Part shown: positions 42,396-51,244 of the stretch, piece by piece | Numbering within the stretch: the stretch's first letter is position 1 | How the letters are laid out: every line of letters starts with the position of its first letter | Assembly (NCBI GenBank): GCA_030527715.1 | Contig: JAUNAF010000002.1 | Coordinates: 1-64,000 of the forward strand | Length of the DNA stretch: 64,000 bases | Direction: 5' to 3' | Origin: Eubacteriales bacterium | GTDB lineage: Bacteria > Bacillota > Clostridia > Lachnospirales > Lachnospiraceae | Notes under the pieces: model-generated | What the model was told of the DNA's origin: nothing | Databases searched by the model: none | Seen by the model: the letters and a program-made list of their open reading frames with translations, nothing else | Program-made: the position numbers and the translations under genes

Positions 42396-44265
42396 CTTTC
42401 TCTCCTCTTCCCTTCAGAATAACAATGGAACGTTCTGCGATCATACAGGTCTTCTCTCTGCTGTCCGCAAACAGTTCCTCCGTTTCCGGAAAGCTTTCTT
42501 CTCTTGAGGTATCTGCCAGAAGATACCATTTCAGATCTCCTTTCAGGAACGGCAGTGCCATCTCCTGAGGCTGTGCATGGAAGTTGTACAGCACATAAAT
42601 ATATTCGTCATCATCGGCATACTTTCCGCAGTAGAGTGCTCCGAGCTTTCTGCTCTGATAGGAGAAGTTGCCATACCAGGCTCTCTCACCGTGATAGGAA
42701 AGATCCGGACAGCCGTATGCCTGATAATCCATGCATCTTGGTTCCTTTTTCTGATGAAGCACACCGTGTTCACGCCTGAATGCGATCGCCTTTTTCACAA
42801 ATTCAAGGAGTTCGCGCTTCCATGGCTGTATGCTCCAGTCCACCCAGGATATTTCCGTATCCAGACAGTAGGGATTGTTATTTCCCTTCTGAGAATTTCC
42901 GATCTCGTCACCCGCTGTCAGCATCGGTGTTCCCTGAGACAGCAGCAACAGAAGCCATGCATTTTTCTCCTGTCTCATGCGCAAAGCTCGCACTTTCTTC
43001 TTTCGTGTTTCGCCCTCTTCGCCGCAGTTCCAGCTGAAATTGTACTCGCTTCCGTCCTGATTCTGCTCACCGTTCTCCTCGTTATGCTTCCCGTCGTAGG
43101 AAACCAGATCCCGCATTGTAAAACCGTCATGATTCGTCAGGTAGTTGATCAGCCCGTACTGCTCCGGCTTTCTTCGGGTACGCCAGGCAAGCTTTTCCAC
43201 CATGCCTTCGTCACCCTTTAAGATCTGCCTTATGTCGATCAGAAATCCGTCATTCATCTCTGCCTTGTTCTGATATCCCTCGCCCTCTTTGAAGCGACGG
43301 AGATCCATGTCAGAATAACCGCTGCAGATCAGCTTTGTATCAGCAAACTGCGGCGCATCTGTGAGAACACGGATGACTTCCTCTCTGCCGAACACATGGA
43401 AACCATCCACGTGATATTCAATCATCCAGAAAGTCAGACAGTCAATGATCGTTGTGAGCGGTATCTCTTCTGAGAAATAAAAATCGAGCAGCACCTCAAT
43501 GCCGGCACGATGAAACTCACGGATCATCTGCTTGCATTCTTTGACTGCATCCTTTCCTGATGCGTATCCCGCCTTCGGTGCAAAGCAGAAGCTGTCCTGA
43601 TAGCCCCAGCAGTTCAGCTTCACCAGATCGGTAAACGGAACCTTTGTCGCTGTCGGATGATATCCTACTGCCGGGCGGATAAATTCTTCAAATTCGGTGA
43701 TCGGCATCAGTTTTACCTGATTGATCCCGAGCTTCTTCAGATACGGGATCTTCTCCTGCAGTCCTGCAAAGGTACCTTTGCGGCGAACTGAGGATTTCTT
43801 CTGCATTGTATAGTTTCGCACATGAAGATGATACATCACCACATCCTCCCAGGGGATCTCCGGTTTTTGATCATCCTTCCAGTCAAACTGATTAAAATAC
43901 AGGCCGCTCTGCACATCGGATCCGCTGTCATTCTGGATGAATACACCAAAGTGCTCTCTTCCGCTGATCACTCTGGCATAGGGGTCCGGACAAACTTCTC
44001 CGTCAATGCAGTAATTATAATTGTAGTTTCTCCAGGCAAGCTTCGGAATCAGCATCGATCTGACGTTTCCAACCACCCCCTGCTGCGGAAAACTGATCTC
44101 CTGTGCAGGTTTTGATCCGTCTTTCGGATACAGGATCAGGCTTGCCTCTGCTCCTCTCGGAACTTCTGCAGTAAAACGGATCCCTCCGCTTTCCCTGGAA
44201 GCGCCGAACGGACACTGTCGGTACCAGTATGCTCCTGCTTGTGACTGTTTTCTGTTTTTTTCCAT
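42373..44265 (-). CDS. GlgX/isoamylase-like GH13 protein lacking catalytic residues
   Basis: The 630 residues follow the layout of glycogen debranching enzymes: a CBM48-like N-terminal domain, a GH13 barrel entered by VVMYHLHVRNYTM, and a C-terminal beta domain. The catalytic regions are degraded. Region I is LLDFYFSEE instead of ending NH. Region II is VDGFHVF (286-292), with Phe in place of the nucleophilic Asp and His for the Arg. Region III is KLICSGYSD (311-319) in place of KLIAEPWD, so the acid Glu is lost. Only region IV NHD (378-380) remains, and the segment between regions I and II is shortened. It is probably a binding or scaffold protein of glycogen metabolism rather than an enzyme. 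Confidence 0.85.
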   Translation of the reverse strand: MEKNRKQSQAGAYWYRQCPFGASRESGGIRFTAEVPRGAEASLILYPKDGSKPAQEISFPQQGVVGNVRSMLIPKLAWRNYNYNYCIDGEVCPDPYARVISGREHFGVFIQNDSGSDVQSGLYFNQFDWKDDQKPEIPWEDVVMYHLHVRNYTMQKKSSVRRKGTFAGLQEKIPYLKKLGINQVKLMPITEFEEFIRPAVGYHPTATKVPFTDLVKLNCWGYQDSFCFAPKAGYASGKDAVKECKQMIREFHRAGIEVLLDFYFSEEIPLTTIIDCLTFWMIEYHVDGFHVFGREEVIRVLTDAPQFADTKLICSGYSDMDLRRFKEGEGYQNKAEMNDGFLIDIRQILKGDEGMVEKLAWRTRRKPEQYGLINYLTNHDGFTMRDLVSYDGKHNEENGEQNQDGSEYNFSWNCGEEGETRKKKVRALRMRQEKNAWLLLLLSQGTPMLTAGDEIGNSQKGNNNPYCLDTEISWVDWSIQPWKRELLEFVKKAIAFRREHGVLHQKKEPRCMDYQAYGCPDLSYHGERAWYGNFSYQSRKLGALYCGKYADDDEYIYVLYNFHAQPQEMALPFLKGDLKWYLLADTSREESFPETEELFADSREKTCMIAERSIVILKGRGEKDESDRTL

Positions 44266-44364
44266 TTTCCCACCCTTTCATCCCTTTTTCTGTAAGGGAG
44301 TCCGTTAAAACAAGCAAGCTGCTCCGATAGATAATATCGTTTTAAGATCTACACTGGTTCTAAT

Positions 44365-44379
44365 GAGTATAGCATACTC
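44365..44379. promoter_or_regulatory. Perfect inverted repeat upstream of the GlgX-like gene
   Basis: GAGTAT-AGC-ATACTC is a perfect 6-bp inverted repeat. It overlaps a TATACT on the minus strand, so it could be an operator on the promoter of the GlgX-like gene. The -35 region there is weak. Confidence 0.3.
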
Positions 44380-44442
44380 CCGGTCAGATTTCATCTTGCT
44401 TCTCGGATTTCTCGATACTTTTTTGGGGCTGCATGATTCCTC

Positions 44443-44471
44443 TTGCTTTTATCCTCTGCTTCTGGTAAAAT
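44443..44471 (+). promoter_or_regulatory. Promoter of the DUF1292 gene
   Basis: TTGCTT (44443-44448) and TAAAAT (44466-44471) are separated by 17 bases, 36 bases before the start codon. Confidence 0.65.
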
Positions 44472-44506
44472 GCATGAATAATTCTATATTTCAAGGAGGA
44501 TTACCC

Positions 44507-44863
44507 ATGAGCGATTTTGAAAACAACTGCAGTGGAAACTGCGATTCCTGCGGCTCTGACTGTGTAGATACAGAGCATGCTTCTGTCACCCTGACACTGG
44601 ACAGCGGTGAGGAGCTTGAGTGTGCGATCCTTACCATCTTCCCGGCCAACGGTCACAAGTACATTGCACTTCTTCCGCTGGATGAGAATGGTGAGAATGA
44701 GGACGGCGAAGTCTTCCTCTATCGCTTTGCTGAGGAGAACGGCAATCCGATGCTCGACAACATCGAGGATGACGAAGAGTATGAGATGGCCGCTGACGCT
44801 TTTGATGAGTGGATGGACAATCAGGAATTTGAAGATCTCGGAGGCATCATCGAGGAGGACTAA
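44507..44863 (+). CDS. DUF1292 domain protein, acidic
   Basis: The 118 residues begin with a Cys-rich stretch (CSGNCDSCGSDC, residues 8-19) that may bind a metal. The DUF1292 core follows (SVTLTLDSGEELECAILTIF to YIALLPLDENGEN), then a very acidic tail rich in Glu and Asp. DUF1292 proteins (YrzB type) are small and uncharacterised. ATG 44507 has AAGGAGG upstream; an in-frame extension of 48 codons crosses the promoter and is rejected. Its stop overlaps that of the convergent helicase gene. Confidence 0.9.
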   Translation: MSDFENNCSGNCDSCGSDCVDTEHASVTLTLDSGEELECAILTIFPANGHKYIALLPLDENGENEDGEVFLYRFAEENGNPMLDNIEDDEEYEMAADAFDEWMDNQEFEDLGGIIEED

Positions 44864-46713
44864 TAGCTCCTCTTCCTGCCCCCTGCATACTGAGATGCAG
44901 TTGAAATAAACGGTGAGAGCTCCACGGCTCTGCCGTTTTTTTCTTTAACTGAATAGATCAACAGATGTTCTGAGGCCCTGGTCATTCCGACATAAAACAT
45001 ACGCCGCTCTTCTTCTATATCCGCTGTCATAATCGCTTTTTTGTAGGGAATCACTCCCTCATTCACATCAATGATAAATACCACCCGGTATTCAAGTCCT
45101 TTTGCACTGTGCAGTGTCGTCAGAGTCACAGCCTGTGTCAGGGTTTCCTGCTCCTTTGCGTGCTCTTTCAGAAATTCGCTGTACTCCTCAATATGTGCAA
45201 ACCACTCTGTCAGAGTTGCATGTCCGTCCGCACTCTGCATCACCTGATCGCATACATCCAAAAGCTCATCTGCATTCATCTTTCGATACTCTGCATATTC
45301 TCTCAGAAAGTCATCATACCCCATCACCTGACGGATGTATTTCACAGCCATAAATGGTTTCATCCTGTTCAGACTTCTGAGATCCGCTTCCAGCTGATCG
45401 ATTCTCTGCACGACCCAGTATTTATCGTCGTAATACCTACGCAGTCGCTCCAGATCCACCGTCGGCTGGTCCAGACATTCTCTGGACAGGTAGCGTTTCG
45501 GCCGGTTCATGATCCGCAGGAAATTTTTTCTCGACAGATCTCCCTGCGCAGCCCTCAGATAGGCGATCATATCCTGTGCGATCCAGTGTTCGTAAATATT
45601 CGGAAGTGCATCCCGCATCCGGAACGGCACATTGTACTCCATCAGTTTCTGTGAGGGGATTCTCGCATCCGTATTATTGCGAAACAGAATTGCCATTTCT
45701 TCCAGCGGGATCCCTGCTCTGTAAAATTTCTGTATATTTCGTATCAGTCCCAGGCACTCCTCTGTCTCATTGGCAAATACCTGATATTCGATTGGCGCCC
45801 CCTGCGGCTTTACAGCACGGATCTTTTTCTGAAATCTTGTGATATTTCTTCCGATCACAGTGGCTGCCGCCTCTGTAATATTTGCTGAGCAGCGGAAATT
45901 TTCGTCCAGCAGGATCTCTGCTGCCTCCGGATACTCTTTCTTAAAATTCAGCATCAGTTCCGGACGCGCACCGCGGAAGCGGTAGATGGACTGATCATCA
46001 TCTCCTACCACAAACAGATTGTTTTCCGGTGCAGCGAGCAGACGGATGATGCGGTACTGAAGCTGATTGATATCCTGAAACTCATCGATCAGGATATATC
46101 GGTACCTGCGCTGCCAGCCCTGCAGAATGTCCGGCCGCTGTGTCAGCAGTTCCCAGGTATATACCATCAGATCATCATAGTCCAGCAGATTCTTCTGCTG
46201 AAGCGTATGCACGTAGATCGTGAAGATCTTGCGGAATACTTCCTCTGACACCGTACTTGAATAATAGTGATCCAGTGCGATCTGCTCTGACTTCACCGTA
46301 CTGATCTCGCGGATCAGATTTTTGATCATCTCCGCTTCATCATCCGTATCCAGAGAGAAGGCTGCAGCAATTTCCCTGATCAGTGTATACTTCTGCTCTT
46401 CCCCTAAAATATTAGCGGCAGTGTAATGATATGCATGCTTCAGGATTTCAAAAAATACAGAGTGAAATGTCCCGAACCGGACAGGTGTAGATGTTTTGCG
46501 GCACATGGTAAGAAATCGCTGCTTCATCTGCGTCGCAGCAGCTCTTGTAAATGTGACGACCAGTATGTTCGAAGGGGGTATCTGATATTCTTCTATCAAA
46601 AATTTTGTACGCTGTGTGATGACGGTAGTCTTTCCGGAGCCGGGGCCGGCTAGAATCAGGGCCGGCCCCTCCCGGTGCTGTACAGCTTTATACTGTGCTT
46701 CGGAAAGCTTCAT
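44860..46713 (-). CDS. UvrD/PcrA-like ATP-dependent DNA helicase
   Basis: This is a superfamily 1A 3'-5' helicase. The 617 residues contain the Q-motif region LSEAQYKAVQ, Walker A LAGPGSGKTTVIT, motif II DEFQDIN, motif III GDDDQSIYRFRG, and the late motifs VTLTTLHSAKGLEYRVVFI and RRMFYVGMTRA. It is shorter than PcrA (about 730), lacking the longer C-terminal tail. Its exact repair role is unknown. The ATG lies one base after the gltX stop, behind GGAGG, so the two are co-transcribed. Confidence 0.93.
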   Translation of the reverse strand: MKLSEAQYKAVQHREGPALILAGPGSGKTTVITQRTKFLIEEYQIPPSNILVVTFTRAAATQMKQRFLTMCRKTSTPVRFGTFHSVFFEILKHAYHYTAANILGEEQKYTLIREIAAAFSLDTDDEAEMIKNLIREISTVKSEQIALDHYYSSTVSEEVFRKIFTIYVHTLQQKNLLDYDDLMVYTWELLTQRPDILQGWQRRYRYILIDEFQDINQLQYRIIRLLAAPENNLFVVGDDDQSIYRFRGARPELMLNFKKEYPEAAEILLDENFRCSANITEAAATVIGRNITRFQKKIRAVKPQGAPIEYQVFANETEECLGLIRNIQKFYRAGIPLEEMAILFRNNTDARIPSQKLMEYNVPFRMRDALPNIYEHWIAQDMIAYLRAAQGDLSRKNFLRIMNRPKRYLSRECLDQPTVDLERLRRYYDDKYWVVQRIDQLEADLRSLNRMKPFMAVKYIRQVMGYDDFLREYAEYRKMNADELLDVCDQVMQSADGHATLTEWFAHIEEYSEFLKEHAKEQETLTQAVTLTTLHSAKGLEYRVVFIIDVNEGVIPYKKAIMTADIEEERRMFYVGMTRASEHLLIYSVKEKNGRAVELSPFISTASQYAGGRKRSY

Positions 46714-46714
46714 G

Positions 46715-48166
46715 TTATGCCTCCAGCTTGCTGATCGCTGCTTTCAGGCGGGAAATCGTCTCTTCCTTTCCGATGATCTCCATGATTTCGGTTGCACCTG
46801 CCGGTGTCATCTGCTTTCCGGAAGCTGCGGTTCTGATCGGCCACATTACATAACCGTTCTTATACTCGTGTTCTTTTGCAAAACCGGATAACAGGGCAAA
46901 CAGTGCATCATTGGAGTAATCCTCCTGTGCCTCAAGCAGCGGAAGTACCTCTTTGAGTACTGCAAGAGAAGTCTCCTGTGTGGTTTTCATTTTCTTGTGG
47001 GTGTACATTGCACTATCGTACTCCGGAACTGCTTCAAAGAAGTCTACCAGAGCCGGGATATCTGTAAACACCTCAATACGTGTTTTTACCATAGCCGCGA
47101 TCTTCTTGAGATCGAATTCTTTGGTCAGAGCACTCTTCAGATACGGGAGTGCCATCTCATAGAAGGCATCGAAGTCCATTGCCTTGATGTACTCACCGTT
47201 CATCCATTTCAGTTTATTGATATCGAATACAGCCGGGGATTTGCTCATATGATGATAATCAAAAGCCTCGACCAGCTCTTCCAGAGTGAAGATCTCGCGG
47301 TTATCAGGCGGGCACCATCCGAGCAGTGCGACATAGTTTAAGATCGCATCTGACAGGAAGCCCTGCTCAAGCAGATCCTCGTAGGAAGAATGTCCGCTTC
47401 TCTTGCTGAGCTTTTTATGGTTCTCGTCCGTGATCAGCGGGCAGTGTACATATACCGGAATCTCCCATCCGAACGCATTGTACAGACGGTTGTATTTCGG
47501 AGCGGAGGAAAGGTACTCATTTCCGCGCACTACGTGAGAGATCTTCATCAGATGATCATCTACTACGTTTGCGAAATTGTAAGTCGGATATCCATCGGAC
47601 TTGATCAGGATCATATCCTCAAGCTCTGCATTCGGCACCTCAATGGTTCCATAGATATCATCCTCAAACTTTGTGGTTCCCTCATTCGGAACATTCTGAC
47701 GGATTACATACGGAACCCCTGCTGCCAGCTTCTCCTCGATCTCTTCCTTGGACAGGTGCAGACAGTGCTTGTCGTAAATAACGATCTCTTTTCCTGCAAC
47801 TACCTGACGCAGAGAATCCAGTCTCTCCTTATCACAGAAGCAGTAATATGCTTCCCCTTTTTCAATCAGTTTTTTTGCATACTCCAGGTAAATTCCCTGT
47901 GCCTGACGCTCACTCTGTACATACGGACCGTAACCCTTGTCCAGATCCGGGCCTTCATCGTGATGCAGTCCTGTTTTCTCCAGTGTGCGGTAAATGATCT
48001 CCAGAGCGCCTTCCATAAAACGCTCCTGATCTGTATCCTCGATACGAAGCAGGAAATCTCCTCCCTCATGCTTCGCGATCAGATATGCATAAAGTGCTGT
48101 TCTCAGATTACCCACGTGCATTCTTCCGGTTGGGCTTGGTGCAAAACGGGTTCTAACCTTGCTCAT
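46715..48166 (-). CDS. gltX: Glutamyl-tRNA synthetase
   Basis: GltX charges tRNA-Glu and, in organisms without GlnRS, also tRNA-Gln for later amidation; which applies here cannot be seen. The 483 residues begin with [22 protein letters not shown], with the HIGH variant HVGN, and have [14 protein letters not shown] as the KMSKS loop near residue 255. The C-terminal anticodon-binding part is helical. Length is normal. GGGAGGAG precedes the ATG. It is followed directly by the helicase gene, and a tRNA-Thr gene lies upstream. Confidence 0.96.
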   Translation of the reverse strand: MSKVRTRFAPSPTGRMHVGNLRTALYAYLIAKHEGGDFLLRIEDTDQERFMEGALEIIYRTLEKTGLHHDEGPDLDKGYGPYVQSERQAQGIYLEYAKKLIEKGEAYYCFCDKERLDSLRQVVAGKEIVIYDKHCLHLSKEEIEEKLAAGVPYVIRQNVPNEGTTKFEDDIYGTIEVPNAELEDMILIKSDGYPTYNFANVVDDHLMKISHVVRGNEYLSSAPKYNRLYNAFGWEIPVYVHCPLITDENHKKLSKRSGHSSYEDLLEQGFLSDAILNYVALLGWCPPDNREIFTLEELVEAFDYHHMSKSPAVFDINKLKWMNGEYIKAMDFDAFYEMALPYLKSALTKEFDLKKIAAMVKTRIEVFTDIPALVDFFEAVPEYDSAMYTHKKMKTTQETSLAVLKEVLPLLEAQEDYSNDALFALLSGFAKEHEYKNGYVMWPIRTAASGKQMTPAGATEIMEIIGKEETISRLKAAISKLEA

Positions 48167-48207
48167 AGTTCTCCTCCCATATTTCCTTTGTCATCTAGGA
48201 TAGTATA

Positions 48208-48250
48208 AAAGCCTGCGTACATCTGCTCTCGCAGTTATATCGCAGGCTCT
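48208..48250 (-). terminator. Terminator downstream of tRNA-Thr
   Basis: GCCTGCG pairs with CGCAGGC and an inner TGC-GAGA-GCA stem is possible. TTTTAT follows on the minus strand. Confidence 0.7.
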
Positions 48251-48254
48251 GCAA

Positions 48255-48327
<73 letters not shown>

Positions 48328-48365
48328 ATTGGTCTTAGAAATCACCGACCTCTAAGACATCGATT

Positions 48366-48394
48366 ATTATACACAATCACCATATACTTTGCAA
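48366..48394 (-). promoter_or_regulatory. Promoter of tRNA-Thr
   Basis: TTGCAA (48394-48389) and TATAAT (48371-48366) are 17 bases apart on the minus strand. Confidence 0.85.
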
Positions 48395-48406
48395 GTATTT
48401 TTTCAA

Positions 48407-48841
48407 TTATTTCATAAAGCGGTCAATTGCCCTGTTCAGTTCTTCTATGGCTTCCATATCGCCTGTTTCGATTGCGTCCACCAGACAGTGAGAAATGTGA
48501 TCCTGCAGAATCACCTTGCCTGTATTGTTGATCGCCGCGCGTACCGCAGACAGCTGCACCAGTACCTCACTGCAGTCTCTGCCGCTCTCGACCATTCTTT
48601 TAATGGACTCCAGATGACCGATTGCCCTGGAAAGCCGGTTCAGAACCATCTTGATCTGTTCCGGATCATGTGTGTGTGTATGATTGTGATTATGCTCAGG
48701 CATCTCTCCGTGAGCATGTGTGTGATCATGCGTGTGTTCATGTGCATGTGCATGCTCATGACTGTGCTCATGTGCCTCTGCAGTATGTACATGCTCGTAG
48801 ACAGTTCCGTCCGGGCGTACATGAGTATGTTTCTCTGCCAT
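48407..48841 (-). CDS. CsoR-family metal-sensing repressor with His-rich N-terminus
   Basis: CsoR-family proteins are all-helical tetramers that release DNA on binding a metal ion or sulfur species. The C-terminal 85 residues are a complete CsoR/DUF156 domain (VLNRLSRAIGHLESIKRMV, then RDCSEVLVQLSAV). The ligand pattern Cys, His at +25 and Cys at +29 is the same spacing as the Cu(I) site of CsoR. Residues 5-58 form an added segment with 20 histidines, mostly alternating. No metal transporter is near. The ATG has only a weak ribosome binding site and a strong hairpin just upstream. Copper is likeliest by ligands; nickel, zinc or cobalt buffering by the tail is possible. Confidence 0.88.
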   Translation of the reverse strand: MAEKHTHVRPDGTVYEHVHTAEAHEHSHEHAHAHEHTHDHTHAHGEMPEHNHNHTHTHDPEQIKMVLNRLSRAIGHLESIKRMVESGRDCSEVLVQLSAVRAAINNTGKVILQDHISHCLVDAIETGDMEAIEELNRAIDRFMK

Positions 48842-48853
48842 CAGTATTACCGA

Positions 48854-48880
48854 GAGGCACTCCGGATACAGGAGTGCCTC
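48854..48880 (-). promoter_or_regulatory. Hairpin between glgB and the CsoR-family gene
   Basis: GAGGCACTCC and GGAGTGCCTC form a perfect 10-bp stem with a seven-base loop. There is no T-run, so it is a poor intrinsic terminator. It sits 12 bases before the CsoR-family start and may affect its translation or stabilise the glgB RNA end. Confidence 0.55.
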
Positions 48881-48904
48881 GTCCTTTCTGTTATTTCCTG
48901 TCTT

Positions 48905-51181
48905 CTATTTTTTTACGGCTTTCTTTGCAGCTTCGCGCTTCGCCTTTGCCTCCTTATTGGTTGCAGCCTTCGGAGTCGTTTTTCTGTATGCAAATACAGA
49001 AATACCCATCGGCGGAACCTTGATCGTGATGGAATCCTCACGATCATCACACTCGGATTTCTTTGACTGTTTTACGCGCGGATTTGTATTTCCCTCACCG
49101 CCGAAGATGGCTGCATCACTGTTAAAGATCTCCTTGTATTTTCCCGCATAAGGAACTCCGATCTTGTGATCCTCATATACCAGCGGGGAGAAGTTGCACA
49201 CGATCAGAAGCGTTTCATCCTTCTTCTCTGTATTTCTCGTAAATACCAGCATATTCTCGTTTGCTGAGATCGCATTGATCCATTCAAAGCCGCTGCTGTC
49301 AAAATCCAGCTGATACAGTGCCGGCTGCTCCTTATACAGCTTTAAAAGTTCCTTCACATAGGTCTGCATCTGCTGATTCGGCTCATTTTCGAGATCCTTC
49401 CAGTCCAGTCCAACCGCCTCATTCCACTCACGGTACTGCGCAAACTCCTGTCCCATGAAGAGCAGCTTTTTGCCCGGATGACACATCATATAGCCGTACG
49501 CTGCGCGAAGATTTGCAAACTTCTGTGTGAGATCTCCCGGCATCTTGTTGATCATGGAGCACTTTTCATGTACTACCTCATCGTGCGACAGTGTCAGCAT
49601 GAATTTTTCGCTGTAGGCATAGATCATGCTGAAGGTCAGGCCGCCGTGGTTGGCTGCCCGATAGATCGGATCCAGTGACATATATCCGATAAAATCATTC
49701 ATCCAGCCCATGTTCCACTTCAGATCAAAACCCATGCCTTCATCATCGAGCGCTCCGGTGATCTTCGGCCATGCGGTGGACTCCTCTGCGATCAGCAGTG
49801 CTCCGTCTTTTCTCTTTTTGAAGATGGAGTTCAGATGCTTGAGCATCTCGATCGCTTCGAGATTCTCGTTACCGCCGTACATATTTGCCACCCATTCACC
49901 GTCATTCTTGCCGTAATCAAGATAGAGCATAGAGGCAACTGCATCCATGCGGATGCCGTCCGCATGATATTTCTCTGCCCAGAACAGTGCATTGGAGATC
50001 AGGAAGTTTGAAACTTCCGGTCGTCCGTAATTGTAGATCAGGGTACCCCAGTGCGGGTGACTTCCCTGTCTCGGATCCAGATGCTCGTAGAGGCAGGTTC
50101 CGTCGAACTCTGCCAGCCCCCAGGTATCTCTCGGGAAATGTGCAGGAACCCAGTCAAGGATCACGCCGATCCCCTGCTCGTGCATATAGTTCATGAAATA
50201 CATGAAATCCTGCGGGGTGCCGTAACGTGAGGTCGGTGCATAGTATCCGGTCACCTGATATCCCCAGGAACCGTCAAACGGATGCTCCATCACCGGCATC
50301 AGTTCGATGTGGGTGTAGCCCATCTCCTTCACATACTCAGCAACCATCGGTGCAAGCTCGCGATAATTGTAGAATTCTTTTTCGATTGGCTTCTTCCAGG
50401 AACCGAGATGCATCTCATAGACTGCCATCGGAAGTTCGTCAGCATTCGCCTTTTTTCTGTCCTCCATCCATTTCGCATCTGTCCACTCAAAATCTCTCAG
50501 ATCGGTTACGATGGAAGCGGTTGCAGGGCGGAGCTCTGTGCGGTTTGCATACGGATCTGCCTTCAGGAAGGTCAGTCCTCCTTTTGCCTTTATCTCATAT
50601 TTGTAGATCTCACCTGCAGAGATATCCGGCACAAACAGTTCAAAGATACCGCTGTCCCAGAGCCGGCGCATCGGAAGTCGTCTGCCATCCCAGAGGTTCA
50701 TATCTCCGACCAGACTGACTCTCATCGCATTCGGTGCCCAGACTGCGAAATGTACACCCGGCACACCGTCGACAGTCATCGGATGTGCGCCAAGTTTATC
50801 ATAGATGTCATAGCAGATACCGGCATTGAATTTCGCCGTGTCTTCTTTCGTAATGACCGGACCGAATGCGTACGGATCTGTATATTCGATGGAAGTTCCG
50901 TCATCAAAGATGACATACAGTGTGTAATCCGGAATCTTTGTTCCCGGGATCAGAACTGCAAAAAATCCGCTCTCATCCTCCATCGTCATCTCATAGGATT
51001 CTTTCTTTCCCTTGATCTGTACAATAATACGGTCTGCTGTCGGAATATAGGACTGAATCAGGATCCCGTCCTCCGTTAAATGCGGTCCCAGAATACTGTG
51101 CGGCTGATCTTCTTCAGAATAAACCAACGCCTCAATTGCTGCCCAGTTCATTAAATCATACAGCTTATCCTCTGCCATCAT
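48905..51181 (-). CDS. glgB: 1,4-alpha-glucan branching enzyme
   Basis: GlgB makes alpha-1,6 branches in glycogen. The protein has about 758 residues: an extra N-terminal domain, a CBM48 domain (VHFAVWAPNAMRVSLVGDMN), then the GH13 barrel. Intact catalytic residues lie in DGIRMDAVASMLYLDY (nucleophile), LLIAEESTAWP (acid) and LSHDEVVH. The last 25 residues are Lys/Ala-rich (KEAKAKREAAKKAVKK), outside the usual fold. The second ATG, at 51178, has better spacing from AGGAG. Unlike the GlgX-like protein at 42373, it appears fully active. Confidence 0.95.
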   Translation of the reverse strand: MMAEDKLYDLMNWAAIEALVYSEEDQPHSILGPHLTEDGILIQSYIPTADRIIVQIKGKKESYEMTMEDESGFFAVLIPGTKIPDYTLYVIFDDGTSIEYTDPYAFGPVITKEDTAKFNAGICYDIYDKLGAHPMTVDGVPGVHFAVWAPNAMRVSLVGDMNLWDGRRLPMRRLWDSGIFELFVPDISAGEIYKYEIKAKGGLTFLKADPYANRTELRPATASIVTDLRDFEWTDAKWMEDRKKANADELPMAVYEMHLGSWKKPIEKEFYNYRELAPMVAEYVKEMGYTHIELMPVMEHPFDGSWGYQVTGYYAPTSRYGTPQDFMYFMNYMHEQGIGVILDWVPAHFPRDTWGLAEFDGTCLYEHLDPRQGSHPHWGTLIYNYGRPEVSNFLISNALFWAEKYHADGIRMDAVASMLYLDYGKNDGEWVANMYGGNENLEAIEMLKHLNSIFKKRKDGALLIAEESTAWPKITGALDDEGMGFDLKWNMGWMNDFIGYMSLDPIYRAANHGGLTFSMIYAYSEKFMLTLSHDEVVHEKCSMINKMPGDLTQKFANLRAAYGYMMCHPGKKLLFMGQEFAQYREWNEAVGLDWKDLENEPNQQMQTYVKELLKLYKEQPALYQLDFDSSGFEWINAISANENMLVFTRNTEKKDETLLIVCNFSPLVYEDHKIGVPYAGKYKEIFNSDAAIFGGEGNTNPRVKQSKKSECDDREDSITIKVPPMGISVFAYRKTTPKAATNKEAKAKREAAKKAVKK

Positions 51182-51244
51182 ATACTCCTTTCTGCTCTGA
51201 TAAAGTTGCTTCCGGCTCTCGTCTGCCGGTTTAAAAGTCGGGTT

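Noticed and set aside
42373..44265. Functional glycogen debranching enzyme
   Set aside because: Catalytic nucleophile, acid/base and region I residues are all replaced, so an active GlgX cannot be supported despite overall similarity.
48660..48830. Tandem-repeat or microsatellite element of CATG/CACA units
   Set aside because: The tract is in frame and encodes the histidine-rich N-terminus of the CsoR-family protein. It is therefore treated as coding.
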